The notes under the pieces were generated by a model. It saw only the letters and a list, made by a program, of their open reading frames with translations, ran no database searches and was not told where the DNA came from. Shown here one piece after another: positions 7,863-16,585 of a DNA stretch of 64,000 nucleotides. Source of the DNA: an uncultured Oscillospiraceae bacterium (lineage in GTDB: Bacteria; Bacillota; Clostridia; Oscillospirales; Oscillospiraceae); contig CAKUHU010000001.1 in assembly GCA_934659425.1 (NCBI GenBank), forward strand, positions 406,342-470,341. Reading direction: 5' to 3'. Numbering within the stretch: position 1 is the first letter of the stretch; every line of letters begins with the position of its first letter. The position numbers and the translations under genes are program-made.

Positions 7863-9254
7863 ATGGAGGCGTTGACGATCCGGGAGCTGATGGCGGCGGT
7901 GAACGGCCGGCTGCTGGGGGATTTTGACGATTTAGACGCTGTTGTGAACAAGGTGGAGACGGACAGCCGCACCATTTCCGAAGGAGCGGTGTTTCTGCCC
8001 CTGGCGGGGGAACGGTTTGACGGACACGCCTATATCAACGCGGCCTTAGAGGCGGGTGCCGCCGGCTGCTTTACCCAGCGGGATCGGGAGAGCTATCTGC
8101 CCGGTAAGTTTTATATCAAGGTGGATTCCACCTATCGGGCCCTTCGGGACCTGGCCGTTTGGTACCGGTCGCGGTTTGACATCCCTGTAGTGGCCATCAC
8201 CGGCAGTGTGGGAAAGACTACCACCAAGGATATGGTGGCCGCAGTGCTGAGCGAAAAGTTTCGGGTACTCAAGACGGAGGGCAACAAGAACAATGACATC
8301 GGCCTGCCGCTGACGATCCTCCGGCTGGAGCGCAGCCATGAGATCGCGGTGCTGGAACTGGGCATCAACCATCCGGGGGAGATGGACCTTCTCTCGGACA
8401 TCGCCCGGCCCGACGTGGCGCTCATCACCAACATCGGCGATGCCCATATCGAAAATTTCGGCAGCCGGGAGGAGACGCTGAGGGCAAAGAGCGTGATTTT
8501 TGCCCACGCCCGGCCTGACGTCTATGCAATCCTCAATGGAGACGATCCCCTGCTTGCCGGGCTGCGGGGCCAGACGCCGGGAAAAGCCGTGTTCTGCGGA
8601 ACGGGAGAGGGGCTGGATTACCGGGCATCGGAGCTGGAGAGCGATTGGCGCAGCCAGGTCTCCTGCCGGGTGGACACGCCCAAGGGAAGCTGCCGGATGG
8701 ACATCCCCGCCCTGGGGGAGCACATGATCTACCCCACCCTCATGGCGGCCGCGGTGGGGGAGCACTTTGGCATGGAGCTGAAGGAGATCGCCGACGGGGT
8801 GCGGAACTTTGCCCCCACTAAAATGCGGATGAATATCCTGCCCCGGGCTGATGGCATTACCATCTTAGACGATGCCTATAATGCCAATCCCCAGTCCATG
8901 CGGGCGGCCATCGAAGTGCTGGACGGTTATACGGGGGACTATAAGGTGGCGGTGCTGGGCGACATGTTTGAGCTGGGGCCGCTGGCGGAGGTCCTCCACA
9001 CCGGAGTGGGAGAGTTTTTAGGCCGCAGCCATGTGGACTGCCTGGTGGCTATCGGTGCGCTGGCTAAAAACATTTATGACGCCGCCGCCTCTTCCCATGT
9101 GCCTGAGTGCCGCTATTTTGCAACGAAAGAAGAGGCGCTTCCCGTATTGAAAGAACTCCTTCGGCCAGGGACCACCGTGTTGCTGAAGGCCTCCCGGGGA
9201 ATGGAATTTGAGACCATCACAGAGCGCTTGAAAGAGTGGACCCGGGAGGAATAG
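7863..9254 (+). CDS. murF: UDP-N-acetylmuramoyl-tripeptide--D-alanyl-D-alanine ligase
   Basis: 463 residues, normal for MurF. It attaches the D-Ala-D-Ala made by the preceding gene's product to UDP-MurNAc-tripeptide. The N-terminal substrate domain includes 'DSRTISEGAVFLPLAGERFDG'; the central ATPase domain has the P-loop 'ITGSVGKTTTKDM', 'KTEGNKNNDIGLPLTIL' and 'ELGINHPGEMDLLS'; the C-terminal domain has 'DDAYNANPQSMRAAI'. AGGAG precedes the ATG. It forms an operon with ddl; the next gene begins 79 bases later. Confidence 0.97.
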   Translation: MEALTIRELMAAVNGRLLGDFDDLDAVVNKVETDSRTISEGAVFLPLAGERFDGHAYINAALEAGAAGCFTQRDRESYLPGKFYIKVDSTYRALRDLAVWYRSRFDIPVVAITGSVGKTTTKDMVAAVLSEKFRVLKTEGNKNNDIGLPLTILRLERSHEIAVLELGINHPGEMDLLSDIARPDVALITNIGDAHIENFGSREETLRAKSVIFAHARPDVYAILNGDDPLLAGLRGQTPGKAVFCGTGEGLDYRASELESDWRSQVSCRVDTPKGSCRMDIPALGEHMIYPTLMAAAVGEHFGMELKEIADGVRNFAPTKMRMNILPRADGITILDDAYNANPQSMRAAIEVLDGYTGDYKVAVLGDMFELGPLAEVLHTGVGEFLGRSHVDCLVAIGALAKNIYDAAASSHVPECRYFATKEEALPVLKELLRPGTTVLLKASRGMEFETITERLKEWTREE

Positions 9255-9333
9255 GACCGGCCGGCGGAGCGTATTTTTCCCCGGGGAGCCCTCTTGGAAA
9301 ACAGAGGAAAGAGCAAATATCAGAGGTATCGCC

Positions 9334-11235
9334 ATGATCGACATTTCCGTTACCAACCTGACGAAAGAATTTGAGGTTGGCAAGAAAATATTGGACGGGC
9401 TCACCTTTCAGGTGGACCAGGGCGAGCGGGTAGGATTGCTGGGCCGCAACGGCGCGGGCAAGACCACCCTCTTTAAGCTCCTTACCGGCGAGTTGGAGCC
9501 GGACGAGGGGGAGGCCCGCACTGCCCCCGGCAAGGGGGTGGGCCTCATTTCCCAGATCCCCGTATATCCCGCGGGATACACAGTGGAGGACGTGCTGAAC
9601 ACAGCCTTCGACCACCTGCGGGCCATGGAGCGGGAGATGGGACAGCTGGCGGAGAGGATGGGCGAGGGTGACCCGGCTGTCCTCAAGCGCTATGACGCGC
9701 TGAATGCTGCCTTTGAGACAAAGGGCGGCTACGATATACAGATCAATTTGAACAAGGTGTGCAACGGCCTGGACATCGGCCCGGCCATGCGGGAGCAGCT
9801 CTTTTCCGAACTGTCCGGTGGGGAGAAGACCCGGGTGAACCTGGCTCGGCTCATATTACGGGATACGGAGATCCTTCTGCTGGACGAACCCACCAACCAC
9901 CTGGATCTCCACGCCACAGAGTGGCTGGAGGATTATCTGTCCCACTACAAGGGTACGGTTTTGGCCATTTCCCACGACCGCTGGTTTTTGGACAAGGTGG
10001 TGGAGCGGTGTGTGGAGATCCAAAACGGCAAGGCGGAGTTCTATTCCGGCAATTACAGCTTCTATGTAGAGGAAAAGGAGCGCCGCTATCAAGAGAAGTT
10101 GAAGCAGTATGAAAAGGAGCAGGCTAAGATCGCCCAGCTGCAGGAGGCCGCGGAGCAGATGCGGCTGTGGGCTTTCAAAGGCAACGACAAGCAGTACCGC
10201 CGAGCTATCAATATGGAGCGGCGCATCGAGCGCCTGCGGACCACGGACAGGCCCACCAAGGAGCGGAAGCTGACCATGGGCTTTGGCGAGCGGGAGTTCC
10301 GAGGAGATGAGGTGCTGATTGCCAAGGATTTGGGCATGGCCTTTGAGGAGCGGAAGCTGTTCTCCGGGGTGAATTTAGAGGTGGCAGGAGGGGAGCGCAT
10401 CGCCCTTCTGGGCGACAACGGCACGGGAAAATCCACCTTTGTGAAGATCCTGCTGGGGGAGCTGGCTCCCACCGAGGGCAAGGTGCGCTTCGGCCCCGCC
10501 GTGCGGATCGGATATCTGCCCCAGTTGGTGAGCTTTGACCATCCGGAGCGGAACCTGGTGGACACCCTGATCTGGGATTTGAACTGCTCCACCCAGGAGG
10601 CCCGGGACCGGCTGGCCGCGTTCAATTTCCGGGGGGAGGACGTGTTCAAGGAGGTCTCCACCCTCTCTGGCGGGGAGCGGAGCCGGCTGAAGCTCTGTGA
10701 GCTCATGAGCCAGAACATCAACCTGCTGATCCTGGATGAGCCCACCAACCACTTGGATGTGGGCAGCCGGGACTGGATCGAGGGGGCGGTGGCCGGCTAT
10801 GAGGGCAATTTGCTCTTCGTTTCTCACGACCGCTATTTTATCAATGAGTTTGCCCAGCGGATCTGGATGCTGGAGAGCGGCCATATCTCCGATTTCAAGG
10901 GCACTTATCAGGAATACCTGTCCTGGAAGGAGCGGCAGAAGGCCTTTGCCAAGGGGGGGACGCCCGCCCCTTCCAGGGAGGAGGGCAAAAAAGAGAAGCC
11001 CAGGCGCCCCGGCGGGACCAAGGAGCTGGAGAAGCAGGTGGCAGCCGCCGAGCGGGCGGTGGCCAAGGCAGAGGAGCGGCAGTATGAGCTGACCCTTCGG
11101 GCAGAAGAAGTCTCCGCCAATTATCTGGAGCTGCAGAAGGTCTGTGAGGAGCAGAAAGCGCTGGAAGAGGAGATCGCCCACCTGTATACCGTCTGGGAGC
11201 AGCTTGCGGCAGAGCTGGAGGAGGCCAAGGGATGA
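9334..11235 (+). CDS. ABC-F family ribosome-associated ATPase (Uup-like)
   Basis: 633 residues with two ABC domains and no membrane segments, the layout of ABC-F proteins, which bind the ribosomal E site. First domain: Walker A 'GRNGAGKTT', signature 'LSGGEKTRVNL', Walker B 'ILLLDEPTNHLD'. The linker (about 240-310) is charged and coiled-coil. Second domain: 'GDNGTGKST', 'LSGGERSRLKL', 'LLILDEPTNHLD'. The last 80 residues form a coiled coil rich in Ala, Glu and Lys as in Uup. Roles in the family include translation of difficult sequences and antibiotic protection; which applies here cannot be told. It overlaps the next gene by four bases (ATGA). Confidence 0.92.
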   Translation: MIDISVTNLTKEFEVGKKILDGLTFQVDQGERVGLLGRNGAGKTTLFKLLTGELEPDEGEARTAPGKGVGLISQIPVYPAGYTVEDVLNTAFDHLRAMEREMGQLAERMGEGDPAVLKRYDALNAAFETKGGYDIQINLNKVCNGLDIGPAMREQLFSELSGGEKTRVNLARLILRDTEILLLDEPTNHLDLHATEWLEDYLSHYKGTVLAISHDRWFLDKVVERCVEIQNGKAEFYSGNYSFYVEEKERRYQEKLKQYEKEQAKIAQLQEAAEQMRLWAFKGNDKQYRRAINMERRIERLRTTDRPTKERKLTMGFGEREFRGDEVLIAKDLGMAFEERKLFSGVNLEVAGGERIALLGDNGTGKSTFVKILLGELAPTEGKVRFGPAVRIGYLPQLVSFDHPERNLVDTLIWDLNCSTQEARDRLAAFNFRGEDVFKEVSTLSGGERSRLKLCELMSQNINLLILDEPTNHLDVGSRDWIEGAVAGYEGNLLFVSHDRYFINEFAQRIWMLESGHISDFKGTYQEYLSWKERQKAFAKGGTPAPSREEGKKEKPRRPGGTKELEKQVAAAERAVAKAEERQYELTLRAEEVSANYLELQKVCEEQKALEEEIAHLYTVWEQLAAELEEAKG

Positions 11236-11906
11236 AGGCTTGGAATGGCCGAAGCGGGTATTCGGGGCGAAAGCATGTTCTGCGGAATGTGATCCTGGCC
11301 CTTTTGGTGCTGGCTGTCCTCTGTTTTGCTGCGCTGGAGGGAGTCATCTGGCAGGAAGGGAGATCCCGGACGGCTGCGCTGGGGGGAGAGTCGGAGGTCA
11401 TGGTCATCTTTGGCTGCCAGGTAAAGCCTGACGGCCCTTCCATCCTGTTGCGGGATCGCTTGGACACCGCACTGACATATTTGGAGGAGCATCCGGACAT
11501 AACGGTGGTGGTCACCGGAGGCAAGGGGGATGACGAGCACATCTCAGAGGCCCAGTGTATGTATGATTACCTGACTGCCCACGGAGTGGACGGAGAGAAT
11601 ATTTTAATGGAGTACCAGTCCAGGAATACCTATCAGAATATTTATTACACGCTCTGCCTGCTGACGGAAGCCGTCAGCGCAGGGGAGCTGGATGAGCCGG
11701 AGAGCTATGTTTTGGTGTCCAGTGACTTCCACCTGGCCCGCATCCAATTGCTGTGGGGGCGGGCCCAGGGAGGGGAGACGGCCAATATTTCTACTCTGGC
11801 CGCTCCGGTGAGCGATGCGCCCTCCAAAATACAGATGTTCTTCCGGGAGCCGCTGGCCCTGGTGAAATCTTTTGTATTTGACCGGAATTTTTATTTCGAG
11901 CCATAA
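11232..11906 (+). CDS. YdcF/SanA-like DUF218 membrane-anchored protein
   Basis: 224 residues. One N-terminal membrane helix ('VILALLVLAVLCFAALEGVI', about 20-40) is followed by a DUF218 domain: 'VMVIFGCQVKPDGPSILLRD', 'VVVTGGKGDDEHISEA', 'MEYQSRNTYQNIYYT' and 'YVLVSSDFHLARIQLLW'. The pattern of conserved Gly, Asp and Arg-Asn-Thr is that of the family linked to envelope integrity and vancomycin tolerance in E. coli (SanA). Biochemical activity is unknown. Its start overlaps the ABC-F stop, so the two are translationally coupled. Confidence 0.85.
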   Translation: MKAWNGRSGYSGRKHVLRNVILALLVLAVLCFAALEGVIWQEGRSRTAALGGESEVMVIFGCQVKPDGPSILLRDRLDTALTYLEEHPDITVVVTGGKGDDEHISEAQCMYDYLTAHGVDGENILMEYQSRNTYQNIYYTLCLLTEAVSAGELDEPESYVLVSSDFHLARIQLLWGRAQGGETANISTLAAPVSDAPSKIQMFFREPLALVKSFVFDRNFYFEP

Positions 11907-11916
11907 GGGTGAGACC

Positions 11917-12978
11917 ATGCTGGATAAGTTGAAGATCATAGAGGTCCGCTATCAGGAGGTGGAGGCCAGGCTGGCTGATCCGGCCACCTACGACGACCCT
12001 GATCTGGCGGCGAAATTGAATCAGGAACAGCGGGAGTTGGCCCCTTTGATGGAGACCTACCGGTCCTATCAGAGGTGTCGGAAAACTTTGGAGGAGGCCC
12101 AGCAGCTTTTTTCCGACCCGGAGCTTTCTGAGTTGGCCCATGAGGAGTTTTCCGCCGCCAAGGCCGCCCTTCCCGAACTGGAGGGAAGGCTTAAGGTAAT
12201 GCTCCTCCCCAAGGACCCCAACGACGGCAAAAATGTGATCGTGGAGATCCGGGCCGGCGTGGGCGGCGAAGAGGCGGCCCTGTTTGCCGGTGACCTCTAT
12301 CGGATGTACTCCATGTACGCCGAGGGGCGAGGCTGGAGCGTGGAGGTGGACAGCGTCAGCGAGACGGAGCTGGGCGGACTCAAGGAGATCTGTTTTACCA
12401 TCCAGGGCGCAGGAGCTTACAGTCGGCTCAAATTTGAAAGCGGCGTCCACCGGGTCCAGCGGGTGCCTGAGACCGAGTCAGGGGGGCGGGTCCACACCTC
12501 CACCGCCACGGTGGCAGTCCTCCCAGAGATGGAAGAGGTGGACGTGAAGGTGGATCCAGCAGATGTGGAGATGCAGGTTTTCCGCTCCTCCGGAGCCGGA
12601 GGGCAGCACATCAACAAGACCTCCTCTGCCGTGCGGCTCATCCACAAGCCCACCGGCATGGTGGTGGAGTGCCAGCAGGAGCGCAGCCAGTTCCAAAACC
12701 GGGAAAAGGCCATGCGCATCTTGGCATCCCGGCTCTATGAGCGGGAGCGGGAGCGGGTGGAGGGAGAGCACTCCGCCCAGCGGAAGAGCCAGGTGGGAAC
12801 CGGCATGCGGAATGAGCGGGTGCGGACCTATAATTTCCCCCAGGGGAGGCTGACTGACCACAGGGTGGGCCTGACCATCTATAAGTTAGACGCGGTGATG
12901 AACGGTGCCTTGGAGGAGATCATCGACACCCTTGTCACGGCTGACCAGGCCGCCCGGTTGGAGGAAGAGACTCAGTGA
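11917..12978 (+). CDS. prfA: peptide chain release factor 1
   Basis: 353 residues. RF1 reads UAA and UAG and triggers peptide release. The N-terminal coiled domain is followed by the codon-recognition region (the PxT-type tripeptide would lie near residues 180-190) and the catalytic GGQ loop 'SSGAGGQHINKTSSAVRLIH' near residue 230. The C-terminal 'GMRNERVRTYNFPQGRLTDHR' is also diagnostic. I used the ATG at 11917, as homologous sequence begins at MLDKLK; the frame upstream overlaps ydcF. It is usually near ywlC in Firmicutes, as here. Confidence 0.96.
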   Translation: MLDKLKIIEVRYQEVEARLADPATYDDPDLAAKLNQEQRELAPLMETYRSYQRCRKTLEEAQQLFSDPELSELAHEEFSAAKAALPELEGRLKVMLLPKDPNDGKNVIVEIRAGVGGEEAALFAGDLYRMYSMYAEGRGWSVEVDSVSETELGGLKEICFTIQGAGAYSRLKFESGVHRVQRVPETESGGRVHTSTATVAVLPEMEEVDVKVDPADVEMQVFRSSGAGGQHINKTSSAVRLIHKPTGMVVECQQERSQFQNREKAMRILASRLYERERERVEGEHSAQRKSQVGTGMRNERVRTYNFPQGRLTDHRVGLTIYKLDAVMNGALEEIIDTLVTADQAARLEEETQ

Positions 12979-13066
12979 GCGGGTGTCCGGGGGCGGCAGC
13001 AGAATAACCGGTGTGAGAACGACCCATGATAGATATATCAGTCAAAAATTGAAAGGAGATCCATTT

Positions 13067-13336
13067 ATGGAACTGCGCATTGATTTTCCCTTCCTGCCGG
13101 AGGGCAAGGACCTGACAGAAATGAAACGGGAGCTGGACGAGCTTTTGGAGGATGACGGCTGGCTCTTAGGCTCTGGACAGACTGGAGAGAACGGCTTTGT
13201 GGAGATGGAATTGGAGGATGAGAAGGTCAACCCCAAATACGGCATTTTGGCGGTGAAATATTACCTCCAGCGGGCTGGATTTGACAAGAAGACCACCATT
13301 GAACTGGCCGGGACCCGGACGGAAATTTTTGAGTAA
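13067..13336 (+). CDS. conserved hypothetical protein (89 aa)
   Basis: 89 residues, very acidic, starting at the ATG at 13067 seven bases after a strong GAAAGGAG. It reads as a compact alpha/beta protein ('GKDLTEMKRELDELLEDDGW', then 'GFVEMELEDEKVNPKYGILA', ending 'IELAGTRTEIFE'). No motif I can name. It lies between prfA and ywlC in the same direction. Codon usage and the ribosome site make it a real gene. Confidence 0.75.
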   Translation: MELRIDFPFLPEGKDLTEMKRELDELLEDDGWLLGSGQTGENGFVEMELEDEKVNPKYGILAVKYYLQRAGFDKKTTIELAGTRTEIFE

Positions 13337-13622
13337 GCGATAGGATGGCTATAATGCCTTCTAAATGGAGAAAGAAGCTTGGAATGGTGGCAGAGGCCGC
13401 CTTGCGGCTGGCTTTTCTGTGATTTGTTCTGCTGTCTTGGCCCCATTTGAAAACCGCGTGGGACACCCCGGAGCTGTGGCCTGCTCTGGCTCCAGAGCGG
13501 CTCAGGAAGTGGCAGCTTAAATGGGGGGCTGGCCGGCGGGACATAATGCCATCCCTGGGCTGCCCCTGCTGGCCATTGGCATCACGCGCCATTTTCGAAG
13601 GCGGAAGAAAAGGTGACATACC
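13337..13622. other. intergenic stretch without a convincing gene
   Basis: About 285 bases between the 89-residue protein and ywlC. Two short open frames exist but neither has a ribosome site or a coherent protein composition. A GC-rich imperfect repeat around 13395-13415 could form a weak hairpin. I see nothing else. Confidence 0.5.
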
Positions 13623-14636
13623 ATGCAAACCAAACGACTGACATCCGGCGAGGTTTCCGCTGCCGCCCAGGTCATTGTGGGCGGTGGGCTGCTGGGTATC
13701 CCCACAGAGACGGTCTACGGCTTGGGCGCCAACGGCATGGACCCGGAGGCAGTGGAGGCTATTTTTACTGCCAAGGGCCGGCCTCAGGACAATCCATTGA
13801 TCCTTCACGTGCCCTCGGCAGACTGGCTGGAGCGGTATTGTGAGGAGATTCCTCCGTCGGCATATGAGCTGGCGGAGCGCTTCTGGCCGGGGCCGCTGAC
13901 CATGATCCTGCGGCGGAAGGAGAGCATTCCCGACTGTGTTACAGCCGGGCTGGACACGGTGGGGATGCGCTGCCCCGACTGCCGGGTGACCCGGGAGGTC
14001 ATTGCGGCCGCCGGTGTACCGGTGGCAGCCCCCTCCGGCAACTTATCGGGCAAGCCCAGCCCCACTACGGCGGAGGCAATGCTGGAGGACATGGACGGCA
14101 GGATCGACGCTATCTTGGACGGCGGGCCCTGCTCGGTGGGAGTGGAGTCCACCATCATCGACTTGACAGTGTGCCCACCCCGCCTTCTCCGCCCCGGCGG
14201 AGTGACCTTAGAGGAATTGGAGGACGTGCTGGGTGAGGTAGAGGTGGATGACGCTGTCCGGCGCCTGATGGCGCCTGGAGAAAGGCCCCGGGCCCCCGGC
14301 ATGAAATACCGCCACTATGCGCCCCGGGCCCCTGTTACTGTGGTGAAGGGCGATCCGGATAAGACCGCGGGGTACATCGTGGCCCGGATGGGGGAGAAAA
14401 GCGGAATCATCTGCTTTGACGAATTCAATGGGTACTTTCGGGGCCGCCCGGTGGAGACCATCGGCCCGGCCGCCGACCAGGCGGCACAGGCCAGGCGGAT
14501 ATTTGAGGCGCTGCGGGCCTTTGACCATATGGATGTGACTGACATCTGGGCCCAGTCTCCGGAGGATACCGGCCTGGGGTTAGCGGTAACAAACCGCCTC
14601 AACAAGGCCGCAGGGTTCCATATCATAGAAATATAG
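13623..14636 (+). CDS. ywlC: L-threonylcarbamoyladenylate synthase (Sua5/YwlC)
   Basis: 337 residues: an N-terminal YrdC domain plus the extra C-terminal Sua5 domain. It makes threonylcarbamoyl-AMP from threonine, bicarbonate and ATP for the t6A37 modification of tRNA. Signatures: 'GGLLGIPTETVYGLGANGMD', 'FTAKGRPQDNPLILHV', 'RFWPGPLTMIL', 'VGMRCPDCRVTREVIAAAGV', 'APSGNLSGKPSPTTA' and 'GVESTIIDL', then 'RAPGMKYRHYAPRAPVTVV' linking to the C-terminal domain. MtaB, which thiomethylates the same t6A nucleotide, is encoded at 29.4-30.7 kb. Confidence 0.96.
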   Translation: MQTKRLTSGEVSAAAQVIVGGGLLGIPTETVYGLGANGMDPEAVEAIFTAKGRPQDNPLILHVPSADWLERYCEEIPPSAYELAERFWPGPLTMILRRKESIPDCVTAGLDTVGMRCPDCRVTREVIAAAGVPVAAPSGNLSGKPSPTTAEAMLEDMDGRIDAILDGGPCSVGVESTIIDLTVCPPRLLRPGGVTLEELEDVLGEVEVDDAVRRLMAPGERPRAPGMKYRHYAPRAPVTVVKGDPDKTAGYIVARMGEKSGIICFDEFNGYFRGRPVETIGPAADQAAQARRIFEALRAFDHMDVTDIWAQSPEDTGLGLAVTNRLNKAAGFHIIEI

Positions 14637-14645
14637 TGAGATAGA

Positions 14646-14930
14646 ATGGAGCGGGCGCAAATGCGATTTGAGCAACAGGCGGAGTCTGTTGCTGTGCTCC
14701 GGGACTGGGAGGCGCTGAATGAAGATTTTTTCTGCCTGTCCACAAGGCTGGCAGGGGAGATTCTGAAAAAATGTATAAACTATCAGATGAAGCTGGCTGT
14801 GATGGGGGATTTCACCGGATATGCCAGCAAAAATCTGGGTGATTTTATTCGGGAGAGCAACTGCGGCCGGAGTGTGTTCTTCGTGTCTGCGGAGACGGAG
14901 GCAGTGGAGAAATTGGCAGAAAATACATGA
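14646..14930 (+). CDS. DUF4180-like protein, N-terminally shortened
   Basis: 94 residues. The C-terminal part 'NEDFFCLSTRLAGEILKKCI', then 'YQMKLAVMGDFTGYASKNLG' and 'DFIRESNCGRSVFFVS', is the conserved core of the DUF4180 family. Full members are about 110-120 residues and begin with a beta-rich stretch around 'ADYMYDCKKIII'; here that part is replaced by an unrelated glutamine-rich leader ('MERAQMRFEQQAESVAVLRD'). No Shine-Dalgarno is obvious before the ATG, ten bases after the ywlC stop. It may be a decayed copy, or its start may be read differently. Confidence 0.55.
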   Translation: MERAQMRFEQQAESVAVLRDWEALNEDFFCLSTRLAGEILKKCINYQMKLAVMGDFTGYASKNLGDFIRESNCGRSVFFVSAETEAVEKLAENT

Positions 14931-14946
14931 GGAAGGGGGAGACCAT

Positions 14947-15546
14947 ATGGCTGCATTGTCTGCTGGAGTGAGCCGGGCGGAGGCACTGAAGGTGCTGAAG
15001 ACATATAACAAAGAGCCTTTCCATATTCGTCACGGCATCACCGTATCGGCTGTCATGGGCTGGTTTGCCGAAAAGCTGGGCTATGGAGAGGAGAAGGAGT
15101 TTTGGTCCTTAGTGGGACTGATGCACGATGTGGATTTTGAGCAGTGGCCGGAGGAACACTGCGTGAAAGCACCGGAGCTGCTGGCGAAGGCGGGCTTTAC
15201 GCCTGAGTTTATCCATGCCGTGGTCAGTCACGGCTGGGGCATGACGGGCGCAGATGTCAAGCCGGAGCTGGAGATGGAGAAAGTGCTTTTCGCCTGTGAT
15301 GAGCTGACCGGACTGATCGGAGCTGCCGCCCTCATGCGCCCGTCTAAGAGCGTCAGCGACATGGAGCTGAAGAGCTTAAAGAAGAAGTATAAAGATAAGA
15401 AGTTTGCCGCAGGGTGCTCCCGAGAGGTCATCGCCCAGGGGGCGGAGCTCTTGGGGTGGGAGCTGGATACCCTGATGGAGCAGACGCTCACCGCAATGCG
15501 GGAGGAGGAGAGCGGCATCGAGGCAGAGATCGCGGCCAACACGTAA
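14947..15546 (+). CDS. HD-domain hydrolase
   Basis: 199 residues from the ATG at 14947 after GGAAGGGGGAGA; the upstream frame overlaps the DUF4180-like gene. HD metal-binding motif: 'RHGITVSAVMGWF', then 'LVGLMHDVDFEQWPEEHC' (the His-Asp pair), 'IHAVVSHGWGMTG' and 'LFACDELTGLI' as the later His and Asp ligands. This type is annotated as an HDIG/HD hydrolase acting on an unknown phosphorylated metabolite. Plus-strand neighbours are housekeeping genes; no partner is suggested. Confidence 0.85.
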   Translation: MAALSAGVSRAEALKVLKTYNKEPFHIRHGITVSAVMGWFAEKLGYGEEKEFWSLVGLMHDVDFEQWPEEHCVKAPELLAKAGFTPEFIHAVVSHGWGMTGADVKPELEMEKVLFACDELTGLIGAAALMRPSKSVSDMELKSLKKKYKDKKFAAGCSREVIAQGAELLGWELDTLMEQTLTAMREEESGIEAEIAANT

Positions 15547-15662
15547 GCGGGGGGGAGATATGGCGGTGCTGATCGGAGGATATGCTGCCGCGGCGGTGTC
15601 GCTGCACGGAATATTTGACGGCCCGATATGGATGGCTCCCTTCTATCCTCTGGTAGTGGCCG

Positions 15663-15932
15663 ATGATGCATCTGGTATTTCATGTGGCCATTGCGGCGTT
15701 GGTGCTGGACCCGTTGATTATCTGGGCGGCCTGCATGATCGGCATTCTCTGGACGGTCCAGTGGATTTTTTGGGAGCATGGAGTGGTCCGGGGCTCTCTG
15801 GCGCGGCGGGAGAGCAGGGGCAAGCTGGCCCTCCGGGCGTTGCTGGCCGCTGTGTCGGCAGTAAGTTTGATTTTAGCCTTCGCCCTGCGGAAGAGATGGA
15901 GGAGTGAAATAAGAGAGGAGGTCAGAGCATGA
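15663..15932 (+). CDS. small two-helix membrane protein, possibly the 3' part of a frameshifted gene
   Basis: 89 residues with two hydrophobic helices ('VFHVAIAALVLDPLIIWAAC', then 'ALLAAVSAVSLILAFAL') and a basic tail. Its stop overlaps the coaE start (ATGA), which favours translation. The ribosome site before the ATG at 15663 is poor. A better one (GGGGGGAGAT) precedes an ATG at 15560 in another frame, whose product is also hydrophobic ('MAVLIGGYAAAAVSLHGIFD') and loses sense just where this one begins. The two may be halves of one gene split by a single-base change. Function unknown. Confidence 0.5.
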   Translation: MMHLVFHVAIAALVLDPLIIWAACMIGILWTVQWIFWEHGVVRGSLARRESRGKLALRALLAAVSAVSLILAFALRKRWRSEIREEVRA

Positions 15933-16528
15933 AGGTCATTGGTATTACTGGGCCCACGGGAGCGGGGAAGACCACGGCGCTGAATGCGCTGCGCACCCTG
16001 GGAGCAGAGGTGCTGGATGCCGACAGGATATACCATGATCTGCTTTTGGAGAGCCTTCCTCTGAAACAAGCCCTTATGGATGCCTTTGGAGAAAAAATCC
16101 TGGATGACCGGGGCCAAATAGACCGGAAGCGGCTGGCGGAGGCGGTGTATCCCGACCGACTGACAGAGCTGAACGAGTTGACCCACCCCTATATCATGGC
16201 GGCTATAGATGGACGCATGGAGAGAGCCCAGCAGGCAGGCTGCCCCGCCGCAGCCATCGACGCCATCGCACTCATTGAAAGCGGCGCGGCGGAGAAATGT
16301 GATGTGGTGGTGGCGGTATTGGCTCCATTGAGGCTGCGGGTGAAGCGGATCATGGCCCGGGACAGTATCGGAGAGGACTACGCCCGCCGCCGGGCGCTGG
16401 CCCAGCCGAAAGATGAATTTTTCCGCCGGCACAGCGATTATGTGCTGGAAAATAGGGAAGAGGATACGCCGGAGACCTTTGGGGGGCGAGCATTGGCTTT
16501 GTTTAAAGAAATTTTGGCCCAGAGATAG
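15929..16528 (+). CDS. coaE: dephospho-CoA kinase
   Basis: 199 residues. It phosphorylates dephospho-CoA at the 3'-OH, the last step of CoA synthesis. Walker A 'GITGPTGAGKTT', 'EVLDADRIYHDLL', the lid 'IDRKRLAEAVYPD' with 'ELNELTHPYI', and 'VDALIE'-type Walker B (here 'IDAIALIESGAAEKCDVVVA'). The start at 15929 follows GAGGAGG and overlaps the previous stop. Confidence 0.93.
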   Translation: MKVIGITGPTGAGKTTALNALRTLGAEVLDADRIYHDLLLESLPLKQALMDAFGEKILDDRGQIDRKRLAEAVYPDRLTELNELTHPYIMAAIDGRMERAQQAGCPAAAIDAIALIESGAAEKCDVVVAVLAPLRLRVKRIMARDSIGEDYARRRALAQPKDEFFRRHSDYVLENREEDTPETFGGRALALFKEILAQR

Positions 16529-16585
16529 AAAAATTCATATTTTACTGCTATTGTATTGATAAGTAAATATAAGGAGGTAATTACT

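Noticed and set aside
13447..13641. 64-residue frame between the 89-residue gene and ywlC
   Set aside because: Trp/Pro/Arg-rich, no ribosome site, overlaps the ywlC start.
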